From Micromonospora sp. M71_S20 (GTDB lineage Bacteria > Actinomycetota > Actinomycetes > Mycobacteriales > Micromonosporaceae): DNA of 64,000 bases. This document shows, in pieces, positions 1 to 8,674 of this stretch (position 1 is its first letter; each line of letters starts with the position of its first letter). The DNA lies in assembly GCF_003664255.1 (NCBI RefSeq), contig NZ_RCCV01000004.1:558001-622000 (forward strand), in the 5' to 3' direction. The notes under the pieces were generated by a model. The model had not been told where the DNA came from and made no database searches. It was given only the letters and a program-made list of their open reading frames with translations. The translations under genes were made by a program, and so were the position numbers.

Positions 1-460
1 GTCGGGTCGATGTCAAGCCGGACCAACGCGAGCCCACTTTCGACCGCCTGCTGCCGGCCTTGCCCCGGACACGGGAGGACCGCCTCGCCGGCAGTTGCCC
101 GCCGAGCAGAATCCGGCTGCCGGGTCAGGCGGCAGGATGCCCAGGTCGTCGGTCCGCTGGGGGTGACGGGACCAGCGTCCGTGGGGCCGGAACGACGGTG
201 TCGAGCTGCCCCACGCATGCGATCAACCGGTGCCAAGCCCCTGCCCCGTCCGTAGGGGCAGCTCGACAGCGCGCCTGAACTGGTGTCGGCGTACGGGTTC
301 CGGTGCAGAGTCGGGTACCGGACGTGCAGAGGTGGGGCGCGATGCATTCGGGACGCTACGACGGCGGCCGACCCGACGACCCACGTCCGCTACTCACGAT
401 GAGTGATCGGTGGACGTGAGCTGGCACCCGCTGGCGCCCGGATCGCAGCAAATGAGTGCG
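1..460. other. Gene-free stretch at window start
   Basis: No reading frame here has plausible actinomycete coding character with a ribosome-binding site and a recognisable domain. A short inverted repeat (GAGTG/CACTC, 454-466) overlaps the stop codon of the leftward acetyltransferase gene and could help end its transcript. Otherwise I see nothing I can name. Confidence 0.4.
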
Positions 461-877
461 TCACTCTTCAAGAGATTTGGCGAGAAGGATCTCCAGTGGT
501 TCGCCCGGTAGCAGGAGGCATCCGCGGTCGACGTAACCCAGGCGGCGGTATAGATGCTGGGCTTCTTCGCTCGCCAGGGTTGATGTCATCACCGAGCCAT
601 GGCCCGCTGTCCGCTGCTGGTTCTCCCAGTGCTGGATCAGCCGCGTGCCGAGGCCTTTGCCGCGGTGCTGCTCGAGAACGAACAACATGTTCATGAAGGG
701 GATTTCGTCCCAGAAGAGGCCCCACCTGAGCCATCCCTGGATGGACGTGTCTTCCACGGCAACGGTGACTCGACCGACCTCGATGACCCTGTGGAGCTCC
801 ATCCGGTCGACGTGAAGATCCGCCTGGACGAGGAACGACACATCCCGATTGTCTGCCACGCGCAAGCCGATCGCCAT
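461..877 (-). CDS. GNAT family N-acetyltransferase
   Basis: A GCN5-related acetyltransferase of about 138 residues that would transfer an acetyl group from acetyl-CoA to an unknown small molecule or protein amine. The acetyl-CoA pyrophosphate-binding motif A is visible as LEQHRGKGLGTRLIQHW (Q/RxxGxG type), preceded by a beta strand (FMNMLFV) and followed by LYRRLGYVDRG, typical of the C-terminal GNAT fold. The frame stays open much further upstream, but the GNAT fold begins at MAIGLRV, so I chose that ATG; a start at 937 is possible. Neither start has a strong Shine-Dalgarno sequence. It is not obviously linked to the steroid genes beside it. Confidence 0.7.
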   Translation of the reverse strand: MAIGLRVADNRDVSFLVQADLHVDRMELHRVIEVGRVTVAVEDTSIQGWLRWGLFWDEIPFMNMLFVLEQHRGKGLGTRLIQHWENQQRTAGHGSVMTSTLASEEAQHLYRRLGYVDRGCLLLPGEPLEILLAKSLEE

Positions 878-1175
878 GGAAGGACGATGACACAGGTCGC
901 CTGCGACCCGTGTCCGCACGTCGCCAGTTCCGGACATCACCAGGGCTTGGCGAATGTCACCGTGGGTAGTCGTGATTTCTGTGCAACCCGTACGCCGACA
1001 CCCGGCACCGCGCCACCTCGACACCGGCAATGACCCGCATCCCCGTCGACTCTCACCGGCGGCCGGCAGGTGCGCGGTCGTCGATCCTCGGCAGGGGCCC
1101 CGGTGCGAACGCGACCGGGGGTTCCTGCGCCGGGTCGGAGGTGTCGGGGAGCGGGGGTCCGCGGCCGGGCCAGGG

Positions 1176-2252
1176 TCAGTGCCGGCGCAGCGCTGCCGCG
1201 AGGGTCGCAGCCCGGCCGGCGACGGCGGCCGACTGCTCGGCGAACGAGGCCGCGGTGCGGTCGCCACCGCTCATCGCGCCCTGCGCGACCCTGGTGTGCA
1301 CGCCCTCGACGATGCACGCGGTCTTCCACCAGTTGTAGGCGACGAAGTAGTCGATCCGGGCCAGGTCGGTGCCGGTGGCGAGGCAGTACCGGGCGAGCAG
1401 CTCGTCCCGGGTCGAGAAGCCGGGCAGGACCGTGGCCGGGTCGTGCAGCGCACGGGCCGAGTCGTCGGCCTGCGCCCAGTAGACGAGCAGCTGGCCGACG
1501 TCGGCCAAGGGGTCTCCGACCGTGGTCAGCTCCCAGTCGAGCACGCCCTGCACCCGCCACCGGGAGTCGAGCATGCAGTTGTCGAGGCGGAAGTCCCCGT
1601 GCACGATCCCCGAGCGGGACTGCTCGGGAGCCGCGGTCACGAGATGCTCGTACGCGGTCTGCAGATCGGGCAGGTCGCGGATTCTGGTCCGGCGCCAGTT
1701 CTCGTGCCAGCGCCCGAGCTGGCGGGTGACGTAGTCACGGCGACGGGCGAGGCCCCCGAGCCCGATGACCTCCGGCTCGAGCCCGTGCAGGGCCACGAGG
1801 GCGTCGACGATCGTGGGGCCGATGAGCGCGCGGTCGGCCTCGGTGGTGAGCCGCTCGACGTCGGCGGGGCTGCGCAGGATCGTGCCGTCGAGGTGCTCGA
1901 GCACGACGAGAGGGGCGGCGGCCACCTCGCCCGTCTCCTCGACGGCGAGCACTCGTGGCGCCGGGAGGTGGCCATGCAGCCCACGCAGGATCCGCGCCTC
2001 GCGCAGCACGTCGTGCGCGGTGGCCGGGTGGTCCCCGAGCGGTGGGCGTCGCAGCACGACGACGTGGCCGACCGCGTCGGTGGTCCGGTAGGTGAGGTTG
2101 GAGCGGCCCCCGGCGATGAGCTCGTGTCGCAGGTTCCCCCGCAGCTCGGGCACCGCGCGCCTGAGCCAGGCGTCGACCCCCGCCGGGAGCCCGGGGTGTC
2201 GGGTGGCGCCGCTCGGGGCCGGACCGGTCCGGGCATGACCTGCTGCCGTCAT
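1176..2252 (-). CDS. APH-family phosphotransferase (acyl-CoA kinase-like)
   Basis: A 358-residue protein of the aminoglycoside phosphotransferase/choline kinase fold. The catalytic loop reads GIVHGDFRLDN and the Mg-binding segment LDWELTTVGDPLADVG; an N-terminal GGRSNLTYR segment fits the nucleotide-binding hairpin. This is the APH subtype found fused to acyl-CoA dehydrogenase in animal ACAD10/ACAD11, which phosphorylates hydroxyacyl-CoA. A KstR2-like operator lies 34 bp upstream of the start, and an ACAD10/11-type dehydrogenase is encoded at 13179-14456. I infer an acyl-CoA kinase in steroid side-product or hydroxyacyl-CoA breakdown rather than drug resistance. The substrate is unknown. Confidence 0.8.
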   Translation of the reverse strand: MTAAGHARTGPAPSGATRHPGLPAGVDAWLRRAVPELRGNLRHELIAGGRSNLTYRTTDAVGHVVVLRRPPLGDHPATAHDVLREARILRGLHGHLPAPRVLAVEETGEVAAAPLVVLEHLDGTILRSPADVERLTTEADRALIGPTIVDALVALHGLEPEVIGLGGLARRRDYVTRQLGRWHENWRRTRIRDLPDLQTAYEHLVTAAPEQSRSGIVHGDFRLDNCMLDSRWRVQGVLDWELTTVGDPLADVGQLLVYWAQADDSARALHDPATVLPGFSTRDELLARYCLATGTDLARIDYFVAYNWWKTACIVEGVHTRVAQGAMSGGDRTAASFAEQSAAVAGRAATLAAALRRH

Positions 2253-2283
2253 GGGAGCGCCTCCTCACCGTCGAAACGACCCT

Positions 2284-2297
2284 ATCAAGCGCTTGGC
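2284..2297. promoter_or_regulatory. KstR2-like operator upstream of the APH gene
   Basis: The perfect palindrome CAAGCGCTTG (2286-2295) matches the core of the mycobacterial/rhodococcal KstR2 consensus AnCAAGnnCTTGnT. It lies between the kstR2 stop and the APH start, so it most likely controls the APH gene separately. Confidence 0.65.
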
Positions 2298-2351
2298 CGA
2301 CTCGGTGTCGCACGCCGGACGTGGACGCCCCAGGCGGCGGACCGACCGCGC

Positions 2352-2939
2352 TCAGTCGCGGGCGAGAATCCCGTCGAGGTACACCGAGACGAGGTCGTCG
2401 GCGAAGGTGGCCATGGAGTACGACCGGGTCGGCTTGAACCAGCGGACCGAGAGCCACAGCGAGTCGCGCAGCATGCCGTGCAGCACGCGCACCGGGATGT
2501 CGTTGCGGAAGTCGCCGCTGGCGATGCCGGCCTCGAGCACCTGGATCCAGGCACGCTGGATCGAAGTGGCCGACTCGCGGATGTGCTCGTAGCCCTCGAT
2601 CGTGGGCAGGTAGGTGCTCGAGTTCTGGTAGATCTCAGTCGCGTGCGGGTGGGCCTCGATGTTGGCCAGCGAGCTCGTCACCAGCTCGCGTAGCTGGGTG
2701 GCCGGGTTCTCCCCGGACGCCAGCACCTTGGCGTAGCGGTCGGTCAGGTCGGTCAGGTAGTCCGAGATGATCGCGTCGACCATCTCGTCCTTCGACTTGA
2801 AGTGGTGGTAGAGGCTGCCCGAGAGGATGCCGACCGAGTCGGCGATCTCGCGGACGGTCGTGGCGCCGATCCCCTTGGCGGCGAACAGGTGCGCGGCGTT
2901 GTCGAGGATGACCGAGCGGCGGTCCTGGGTGGTCGACAT
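2352..2939 (-). CDS. kstR2: TetR-family repressor, KstR2 type
   Basis: A 195-residue TetR regulator. The N-terminal helix-turn-helix (FAAKGIGATTVREIADSVG, then LSGSLYHHFKSKDEMV) is very close to that of KstR2, including the GILSGSLYHHF recognition region, and the C-terminal WLSVRWFKPTRS segment also resembles KstR2. KstR2 represses genes for catabolism of the steroid C and D rings and is released by HIP-CoA. The gene has a CAAGCGCTTG operator 35 bp upstream, consistent with autoregulation, and similar sites sit before three neighbouring transcription units. The catabolic genes nearby (ipdABC, ipdF, echA20, fadE30) are those regulated by KstR2 in mycobacteria. Confidence 0.9.
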   Translation of the reverse strand: MSTTQDRRSVILDNAAHLFAAKGIGATTVREIADSVGILSGSLYHHFKSKDEMVDAIISDYLTDLTDRYAKVLASGENPATQLRELVTSSLANIEAHPHATEIYQNSSTYLPTIEGYEHIRESATSIQRAWIQVLEAGIASGDFRNDIPVRVLHGMLRDSLWLSVRWFKPTRSYSMATFADDLVSVYLDGILARD

Positions 2940-2971
2940 CTGGGATGCTCCCGGTTCCTCGAGCGTTGTCG

Positions 2972-2985
2972 GTCAAGCGCTTGTT
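2972..2985. promoter_or_regulatory. KstR2 operator upstream of kstR2
   Basis: The 10-bp palindrome CAAGCGCTTG (2974-2983) is followed by TTAT. It lies in the divergent interval between kstR2 (start 2939) and the rightward SDR gene (start 3133), where it can serve autoregulation. Confidence 0.75.
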
Positions 2986-3065
2986 ATACCACCCGACACC
3001 TCCCGCGTACGTATAGGTGAGGATCTTCCTTGACCGGGCAGGTGGCCTCGCCTACCGTACCGTCA

Positions 3066-3079
3066 ACCAAGCGCTCGTT
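3066..3079. promoter_or_regulatory. KstR2-like operator upstream of the SDR/TIM-barrel pair
   Basis: ACCAAGCGCTCGTT matches AnCAAGnnCTTGnT at all fixed positions but one (CTCG for CTTG). It lies 54 bp before the SDR start at 3133 and places that gene pair in the steroid regulon. Confidence 0.6.
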
Positions 3080-3132
3080 CGGTTGCGCGGGGGGTTGCGC
3101 TCCGACCCCGATCGCCGAGAGGGGCTGCCCGC

Positions 3133-4077
3133 ATGCCCGACCCGATCCCCACCGCCCTGACCGGCGACGGGCCCGGTCGTCCACCCGCCCCCAGGCCCGA
3201 CGAGGGGGCCGGCCTGCTCGCCGGCCGCGTCGTCATCGTCACCGGCGCCGCCAACGGGTTGGGGGCGGCATACGCGCGCGGCATCGCCGCGGCCGGGGCC
3301 CACGTGGTCGCCGTCGACGTCGACGAGCAGGGCCTCGAGCGGCTCGGCGGACAGCTCGCCGCGGCTGGCGGCCGTGGCTCGAGCAGGGTCGGCGACGTCG
3401 CGGACTGGGCGACCGCGCACGACCTCGTGAGGGACTGCCTCGCCGGGCATGGCCGGCTCGACGGTCTCGTCAACAACGCCGGCGTCTTCGCCATGGCGCA
3501 CGCCGGCACCGAGTCCGAGGCCACGGTGCGCCGGATGCTGGAGGTCAACGTGCTCGGCGCCATCGCCTGGGGCGACGCCGCGATCGCGGCGATGCGCACC
3601 CAGGGCCACGGGGTCCTGGTCAACGTCACCTCGGGCGAGCAGATGGGCCGTGCCGAGACGGCCGTGTACGGGGCGACGAAGGCGGCGATCGCCACGCTCA
3701 CCTACGCGTGGGCAGCCGAGCTCGCCGAGGCCGGGATCCGCGTCAACGCGATCTCCCCGAACGCGCAGACCCGGATGGCCGAGGTGCTCGAGCGGTTCCG
3801 CGGTGCCCCGAGCGGGCAGAACGCGGGGATCGTCCCCGAGGCCAACGTGCCACTGCTGATCTACCTGCTCTCGGACCTCAGCGCCGAGCTGACCGGCCAG
3901 GTGCTGCGCTCCAACGGTCCCGAACTCATGCTGACGACCCACCCGGCGCTGGCCGACCCCGTGCTGCGGCACGCGGCGTGGACCCCGGAGCGGATCGCCG
4001 AGGCCGTCACGACGCGGCTGCGGCCGCACCTGGCGCCCCTCGGGGTACGCCGGGTGCGCACCGAATACCTCGACTGA
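3133..4077 (+). CDS. Short-chain dehydrogenase/reductase
   Basis: A classical SDR of 314 residues with an N-terminal extension of about 30 residues. The cofactor-binding TGAANGLGAAYARG motif, the NNAG motif (LVNNAGVF) and the YGATK active-site segment (Tyr and Lys of YxxxK) are all present. VDVDEQ after beta-2 suggests NAD preference. It is followed 45 bp later by a TIM-barrel gene and is preceded by a KstR2-like site. A role oxidising or reducing a hydroxy/keto acyl-CoA in steroid degradation is an inference. It is not one of the standard HIP-pathway genes (ipdF and a second SDR lie downstream). Confidence 0.8.
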   Translation: MPDPIPTALTGDGPGRPPAPRPDEGAGLLAGRVVIVTGAANGLGAAYARGIAAAGAHVVAVDVDEQGLERLGGQLAAAGGRGSSRVGDVADWATAHDLVRDCLAGHGRLDGLVNNAGVFAMAHAGTESEATVRRMLEVNVLGAIAWGDAAIAAMRTQGHGVLVNVTSGEQMGRAETAVYGATKAAIATLTYAWAAELAEAGIRVNAISPNAQTRMAEVLERFRGAPSGQNAGIVPEANVPLLIYLLSDLSAELTGQVLRSNGPELMLTTHPALADPVLRHAAWTPERIAEAVTTRLRPHLAPLGVRRVRTEYLD

Positions 4078-4122
4078 CCCGGCGTCCGACACCCGAACGA
4101 TCCCGAACCGGCAGGGGGCCCG

Positions 4123-4938
4123 ATGTCCGCCACGATCAACCGGCTCTGCGTCAGCGGCATGGCCGCGATGTCCTGGGCCCTCCCCGAGGAGATCGCGATG
4201 TACCGGCGTACCGGCACCGACCTGGTCGGTCTGCAGTGCGGCAAGGCCGCCGCCTTCGGCGTACCGGCCCTCGGCGACCTGCTCGCCGAGCACGACGTAC
4301 GGCTCGGCTACCTCGTGCACGGCTTCACCGCTCATCCGGACGACGAGTCGGGCTGGGCGCGGCAGGTCGCGGCCCTGCAGGCCGGCGTCGTCGACGCTCG
4401 TACGCTCGGGGCCGACCTCGTCTATCTCACGTCGGGCCCCTCGGCTCACCTGACGTGGGAGGAGGCGGCCGACCGGTTCGCCGAGCGGATCGCCCCGGTC
4501 GTGGCCACCGCCCGTGAGCACGGGGTGCGCCTCGGCGTGGAGAACACCCTGCCGGTCAGGTGCGACCTCAGCTTCACGCACACCGCGCGGGACGCCCTCG
4601 CCCTGGCCGACCTCTGCGGCATCGGCGTCTGCCTCGACCTCTACTGCTGCTGGCAGGAGCGGGGCCTGACCGCCCTGGTCCGCGAGCGGGTCGCGCAGAT
4701 CGAGATCCTCCAGGTGTCCGACTTCCGGGTCGGCACCTCGACCTTCCCGAACCGCTGGGTGCCCGGGGACGCCGACCTGCCGATGGCCAACCTGCTGGGG
4801 GGCGTGCTGCGGGCCGGCTACACCGGCATCGTCGACGTGGAACTGCTCGGCCCGGTCATCGAGGCCGAGGGGGCCGAGTCGGCGGTGACCCGCTCGATCA
4901 CGTGGATGCGCGAGCAGATCGCGGCGGCGCGTCCCTGA
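4123..4938 (+). CDS. Sugar phosphate isomerase/epimerase-like TIM-barrel protein
   Basis: A 271-residue protein of the xylose isomerase-like/AP endonuclease 2 TIM-barrel family. Metal-ligand candidates are the Glu in LGVENT, the Asp in GVCLDLYC, the Asp of VSDFRVGTS and the Glu of VDVELLGPVIEAEG. Such enzymes isomerise, epimerise or dehydrate hydroxy-ketones. It follows the KstR2-linked SDR and stops 5 bp before the stop codon of the convergent crotonase gene. I cannot assign a substrate. Genes of this family are not a standard part of HIP catabolism, so this pair may be a lineage-specific addition. Confidence 0.7.
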   Translation: MSATINRLCVSGMAAMSWALPEEIAMYRRTGTDLVGLQCGKAAAFGVPALGDLLAEHDVRLGYLVHGFTAHPDDESGWARQVAALQAGVVDARTLGADLVYLTSGPSAHLTWEEAADRFAERIAPVVATAREHGVRLGVENTLPVRCDLSFTHTARDALALADLCGIGVCLDLYCCWQERGLTALVRERVAQIEILQVSDFRVGTSTFPNRWVPGDADLPMANLLGGVLRAGYTGIVDVELLGPVIEAEGAESAVTRSITWMREQIAAARP

Positions 4939-4942
4939 GTGC

Positions 4943-5704
4943 TCAGGGCACGTCCGCCCATCGCGGCGCGCGCCTGGCGACGAACGCGGCCGCGCCCTCG
5001 GCGGCATCCGGCCCGGCGAGCAGCTCGAGGGTCGCGAGTCGGTTGGCCGTGGCGAGGTCGCGCCCGCGGGTGTCCAGGCTCAGGTGCATGAGCCGCTTGG
5101 TCGCCAGCACCGCCGCCGGAGAGTGGGTCGCGATCCGGGCGCCGAGCCCGAGCGCGCGCGGGAGGACCTCGTCGGCGGGGACCACGGCGTTGACCAGGCC
5201 CAGCTCGTGGGCCCGGGCCGCCGTGAGCGGCGCGGCCGTCAGCCCGAGTTCGAGGGCGACGGCGACCGGCAGGCGGCGGGGCAGCTCGGTGCCGCCCTCG
5301 GAGGCGGCGATGCCGCGTCCCACCTCGGGCAGTGCGAAGTAGGCGTGCGCTGCCGCGACGACGAGGTCGCAGGCGAGGGCGAGCTCGAAGCCGCCGCCGA
5401 CGGCGGGCCCGTTGACCGCGGCGATGACCGGCTTGCGGTAGCCGCCGCGCAGTAGCGTGAGCGGACTGCGGGCCACGTCGACCAGGCGCCCCTCGGCCGC
5501 GGCGCGCAGGTCCATCCCGGCGCTGAAGGCCAGCTCGCCGGTGCCGGTCAGCACGACGGCGCGCACGCCCGGGTCCGCGTCGTACCCGAGCAGGGCGTCG
5601 GTCATCGCCAGGAGGGTGTCGGGGTCGAGGGCGTTACGCACCTGCGGCCGGTTGACCCTGATGACACCCACCGCGTCGACGCGCTCGCACACGACCGTGT
5701 CCAT
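4943..5704 (-). CDS. Enoyl-CoA hydratase/isomerase family protein
   Basis: A crotonase-fold protein of 253 residues. The oxyanion-hole segments are FSAGMDLR and AVNGPAVGGGFELALACD, and FALPEVGRGIAASEGG carries the usual acidic position. I chose the ATG at 5704 because AAGGAGGTG precedes it at good spacing; an upstream ATG at 5722 lacks this. It is divergent from ipdA and shares the operator at 5762-5775. It probably hydrates an enoyl-CoA in steroid ring or side-chain breakdown. It is clearly distinct from the EchA20 homologue further on. Confidence 0.8.
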   Translation of the reverse strand: MDTVVCERVDAVGVIRVNRPQVRNALDPDTLLAMTDALLGYDADPGVRAVVLTGTGELAFSAGMDLRAAAEGRLVDVARSPLTLLRGGYRKPVIAAVNGPAVGGGFELALACDLVVAAAHAYFALPEVGRGIAASEGGTELPRRLPVAVALELGLTAAPLTAARAHELGLVNAVVPADEVLPRALGLGARIATHSPAAVLATKRLMHLSLDTRGRDLATANRLATLELLAGPDAAEGAAAFVARRAPRWADVP

Positions 5705-5761
5705 CGCCCACCTCCTTCGCATCAGGGACTTGACCCTCTCCCGAGGGCTGTTAGTCTACCA

Positions 5762-5775
5762 ACCAAGCGCTTGCT
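5762..5775. promoter_or_regulatory. KstR2 operator between the crotonase gene and ipdA
   Basis: ACCAAGCGCTTGCT matches AnCAAGnnCTTGnT at every fixed position. It lies in the divergent interval and should control both the leftward crotonase gene and the rightward ipdABC operon. Confidence 0.8.
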
Positions 5776-5875
5776 ACATGGTGGCCCGGCCACGGACGGT
5801 CGGCATGCGACTCGCCTATCGCACCGCTCGCCACCGCGCTCGAGCAGTGCCCCGAGACGGAACGATGAGGGACAC

Positions 5876-6736
5876 ATGGCCGACAAGACTCTGACAACCC
5901 GCGACGTCGTGTCGCGGCTCGGATCCGGGATGACCATCGGCATCGGGGGATGGGGCTCACGGCGCAAGCCCATGGCCCTCGTGCGTGAGATCCTGCGCTC
6001 CGACCTCAAGGACCTGACCGTCGTCAGCTACGGCGGGCCGGACGTCGGCCTGCTCTGTGCCGCGGGCAAGGTCAGGAAGGTCGTCTTCGGTTTCGTCTCG
6101 CTCGACAGCATCGCCCTCGACCCGCACTTCCGCGCCGCGCGGCAGAAGGGCGCCGTCGAGACCGCCGAGTACGACGAGGGCATGCTCCAGTGGGGGCTGT
6201 ACGCCGCCGGCATCCGCCTGCCCTTCCTGCCGACCCGCGCCGGGCTAGGGTCGGACGTTTTGAAGCACAATCCCGACCTCAAGCTCGTCCAGGACCCGTA
6301 CGGCACGGAGCAGCTCGTGGCCATGCCGCCGCTGCGCCTCGACGCGGCCCTCGTGCACATGAACCGCGCCGACGCCCAGGGCAACGGCCAGTTCCTCGGG
6401 CCCGACCCGTACTTCGACGACCTCTACTGCCTCGCCGCCGACCAGGCCTTCATGTCCTGCGAGCGGATCGTGCCCACGGCCGAGCTCAGCGCCGCCGGGC
6501 ACTCGGCGACCATCAAGATCAATCGTCAGCTCGTCGCCGGCGTCGTCGAGACCCCGAACGGCGCGCACTTCACCTCCTGCGTCCCCGACTACGAGCGCGA
6601 CGAGGCCTTCCAGCGCGAGTACGTCAAGGCCGCCGGCGACCCACAGGCCTGGGCCAAGTTCGAGAAGCGGTACCTGTCCGGTACGGAAGATGACTACCAG
6701 GCGGCCGTCGTCGCCCGAGCCGAGGAGGTCGCATGA
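5876..6736 (+). CDS. ipdA: Steroid ring-opening CoA-transferase-like hydrolase, alpha subunit
   Basis: A 286-residue member of the CoA-transferase family I fold that matches IpdA. With IpdB it hydrolytically opens the last steroid ring (COCHEA-CoA). Diagnostic segments are GMTIGIGGWGSRRKPMALVR near the N-terminus, SYGGPDVGLLCAAGKV, FGFVSLDS and FLPTRAGLGSDV. IpdAB proteins lack the catalytic Glu of true CoA transferases and act as hydrolases. The ATG chosen gives the usual N-terminus (MADKTL). The stop overlaps the ipdB start (ATGA), so the pair is translationally coupled. Confidence 0.9.
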   Translation: MADKTLTTRDVVSRLGSGMTIGIGGWGSRRKPMALVREILRSDLKDLTVVSYGGPDVGLLCAAGKVRKVVFGFVSLDSIALDPHFRAARQKGAVETAEYDEGMLQWGLYAAGIRLPFLPTRAGLGSDVLKHNPDLKLVQDPYGTEQLVAMPPLRLDAALVHMNRADAQGNGQFLGPDPYFDDLYCLAADQAFMSCERIVPTAELSAAGHSATIKINRQLVAGVVETPNGAHFTSCVPDYERDEAFQREYVKAAGDPQAWAKFEKRYLSGTEDDYQAAVVARAEEVA

Positions 6737-7560
6737 GCAGCACCGTCACCGAGCCCGCGGACCAGCCCACGGGTAGCGCCACCACTGCCGACGCGCCGGT
6801 GACCCGCGCCGAGTACTGCGCGGTCGCCGTGGCGGACGCGTTCGCCGGCGACGGCGAGTCCATCGCCAGCGCCTTCGGCACGATCCCGGCCATCGGCGTC
6901 CGCCTCGCCCGGCTCACCGTCGCCCCCGACTTGCTGCTCACCGACGGTGAGGCCCACTTCGTCTCCGGCACCTGGCAGATCGGCGCGGACCCGCACGCCA
7001 CCGAGGGCGTCGTCGTCGAGGGCTGGAGCCCGTTCCGCACGATCTTCGACCTCGTCTGGCACGGCAAGCGGCACGTCATGATGATTCCGGCCCAGATCGA
7101 CGGGCACGGCAACACCAACATCTCGGCCATCGGCGACTACGCCCGGCCCAAGGTCCAGCTGCTCGGCGTGCGCGGCGCCCCCGGCAACAGCGTCTACCAC
7201 CCGACCAGCTACTGGGTGCCCCACCACTCCACGCGCAGCTTCGTCCGGACCGTCGACATGGTCTCGGGCGTCGGCACCGACAGCGCCCGCGCCGCCGGCC
7301 CGGCCGCGAGCGCGTACCACGATCTGCGCCGGGTCGTCTCCAACCTCGCGGTCCTCGACTTCGGCGGCCCCGACGGCGCGATGCGCCTGCTCAGCCTGCA
7401 CCCCGGCGTCACGCTCGAGGAGGTCCGTGCGGCCACCGCCTGTGACCTGCACGTTGAGGGTGAGGTCCCGGCCACCCGCGAGCCGAGCGCCGAGGAGCTG
7501 CGCCTCATCCGCGAGGTCATCGACCCCCGCTCGCTGCGCGACCGCGAGATCCCCGCATGA
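6733..7560 (+). CDS. ipdB: Steroid ring-opening CoA-transferase-like hydrolase, beta subunit
   Basis: A 275-residue beta subunit partner of IpdA. It has AEYCAVAVADAFAGDGE near the N-terminus, DGEAHFVSGTWQIG, the MIPAQIDGHGNTNISAIGDY block and VVSNLAVLDFGGPDGAMRL, all characteristic of IpdB. It forms the heterotetrameric COCHEA-CoA hydrolase with the upstream product. Four-base overlaps link it to both ipdA and ipdC. Confidence 0.9.
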   Translation: MSSTVTEPADQPTGSATTADAPVTRAEYCAVAVADAFAGDGESIASAFGTIPAIGVRLARLTVAPDLLLTDGEAHFVSGTWQIGADPHATEGVVVEGWSPFRTIFDLVWHGKRHVMMIPAQIDGHGNTNISAIGDYARPKVQLLGVRGAPGNSVYHPTSYWVPHHSTRSFVRTVDMVSGVGTDSARAAGPAASAYHDLRRVVSNLAVLDFGGPDGAMRLLSLHPGVTLEEVRAATACDLHVEGEVPATREPSAEELRLIREVIDPRSLRDREIPA

Positions 7561-8672
7561 GCCGGGCCCCCGGGCCGCACCCGAGGCTGCGCACCCGGGC
7601 GACCGACCTGTTCGGGGTGCGGTACCCGATCGTCCAGACCGGCATGGGCTACGTCTCCGACGTGCACCTGACCACCGCGACGGCCAACGCCGGCGGGCTG
7701 GGCATCCTCGCGGCCGGCCTGCTCTCCTACGACGAGCTCGTCGTGGCCGTCGAACAGATCCAGGCCGGCACGGACGCGCCGTTCGGCGTCAACATCCGCG
7801 CCGACCAGCCCGACGTCGTCAAGCGCATCGACCTGCTCATCTCCGCCGGCGTCAGGGTCGCCTCCTTCGCCCTGGCGCCCAAGCGGGAGCTCATCGCCAG
7901 GTGCAAGGACGCCGGCCTCGTCGTCGTACCGTCGATCGGCGCGCGCCGCCACGCCGAGAAGGTCGCCGCGTGGGGCGCCGACGCCGTCATCGTCCAGGGC
8001 GGTGAGGGCGGCGGCCACACCGGCGGGGTCCCCACCAGCCTGCTGCTGCCCCAGGTCGTCGACGCCGTCGACATCCCGGTCATCGGCGCCGGTGGCTTCT
8101 TCGACGGCCGGGGCCTCGTCGCCGCGCTCGCCTACGGTGCCGAGGGCGTCGCCATGGGCACCCGCTTCCTGCTCACCAGCGACTCGCCGGTCCAGCCGGC
8201 GGTCAAGGACGTCTACCTGTCCAAGACGGTCAACGACACCGTCCTGACCCTGCAGGTCGACGGCGTGCCGCAGCGTGTGCTGCGCGCCGGCACGATAGCG
8301 GAGCTGGAGCGCACCTCCGCCCCCGGCCGACTGCTGCGGGCCGTGCGCAACGCCGTCGCCTTCCAGAAGCTGTCCGGCACCCCGTGGGGCGACATGGTCC
8401 GAGAGGGCCTGGCCATGCGCAAGGCTCACGCCCTGACGTGGAGCCAGGTCGTCATGGCGGCCAACGCTCCGATGCTCTACCGGTCGGCCCTGATCGAGGG
8501 CAGGACCGACGTCGGCGTCATGGCCACCGGCCAGGTCGTCGGACTCATCGACGATGTCCCGAGCGTCGCCGAGCTCATCGACCGCATCATCGACGAGGCC
8601 ACCCGGACCCTCGACCGGCTCGGCGTGCCCGCGCCGGTCGCGTCGGCCCCGGCCCTGCCCGAGGAGGACTAG
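7557..8672 (+). CDS. ipdC: Flavin-dependent HIP-CoA pathway reductase
   Basis: A 371-residue FMN TIM-barrel protein of the nitronate monooxygenase/2-nitropropane dioxygenase-like superfamily, matching IpdC. It carries YPIVQTGMGYVSDVHLT near the N-terminus, the FMN-binding VQGGEGGGHTGGVPTSLLLP loop and GAGGFFDGRGLVAALAYGA. IpdC acts on the C/D-ring CoA thioester before ring cleavage by EchA20. The gene starts within the ipdB stop (ATGA) and ends 2 bp before the next SDR gene, in a tight operon. Confidence 0.88.
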   Translation: MSRAPGPHPRLRTRATDLFGVRYPIVQTGMGYVSDVHLTTATANAGGLGILAAGLLSYDELVVAVEQIQAGTDAPFGVNIRADQPDVVKRIDLLISAGVRVASFALAPKRELIARCKDAGLVVVPSIGARRHAEKVAAWGADAVIVQGGEGGGHTGGVPTSLLLPQVVDAVDIPVIGAGGFFDGRGLVAALAYGAEGVAMGTRFLLTSDSPVQPAVKDVYLSKTVNDTVLTLQVDGVPQRVLRAGTIAELERTSAPGRLLRAVRNAVAFQKLSGTPWGDMVREGLAMRKAHALTWSQVVMAANAPMLYRSALIEGRTDVGVMATGQVVGLIDDVPSVAELIDRIIDEATRTLDRLGVPAPVASAPALPEED

Positions 8673-8674
8673 TC

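Noticed and set aside
878..1175. Possible small genes in the gap between the acetyltransferase and the APH gene
   Set aside because: All open frames here are Arg/Pro/Gly-rich, lack ribosome-binding sites and resemble antisense or out-of-frame translations.
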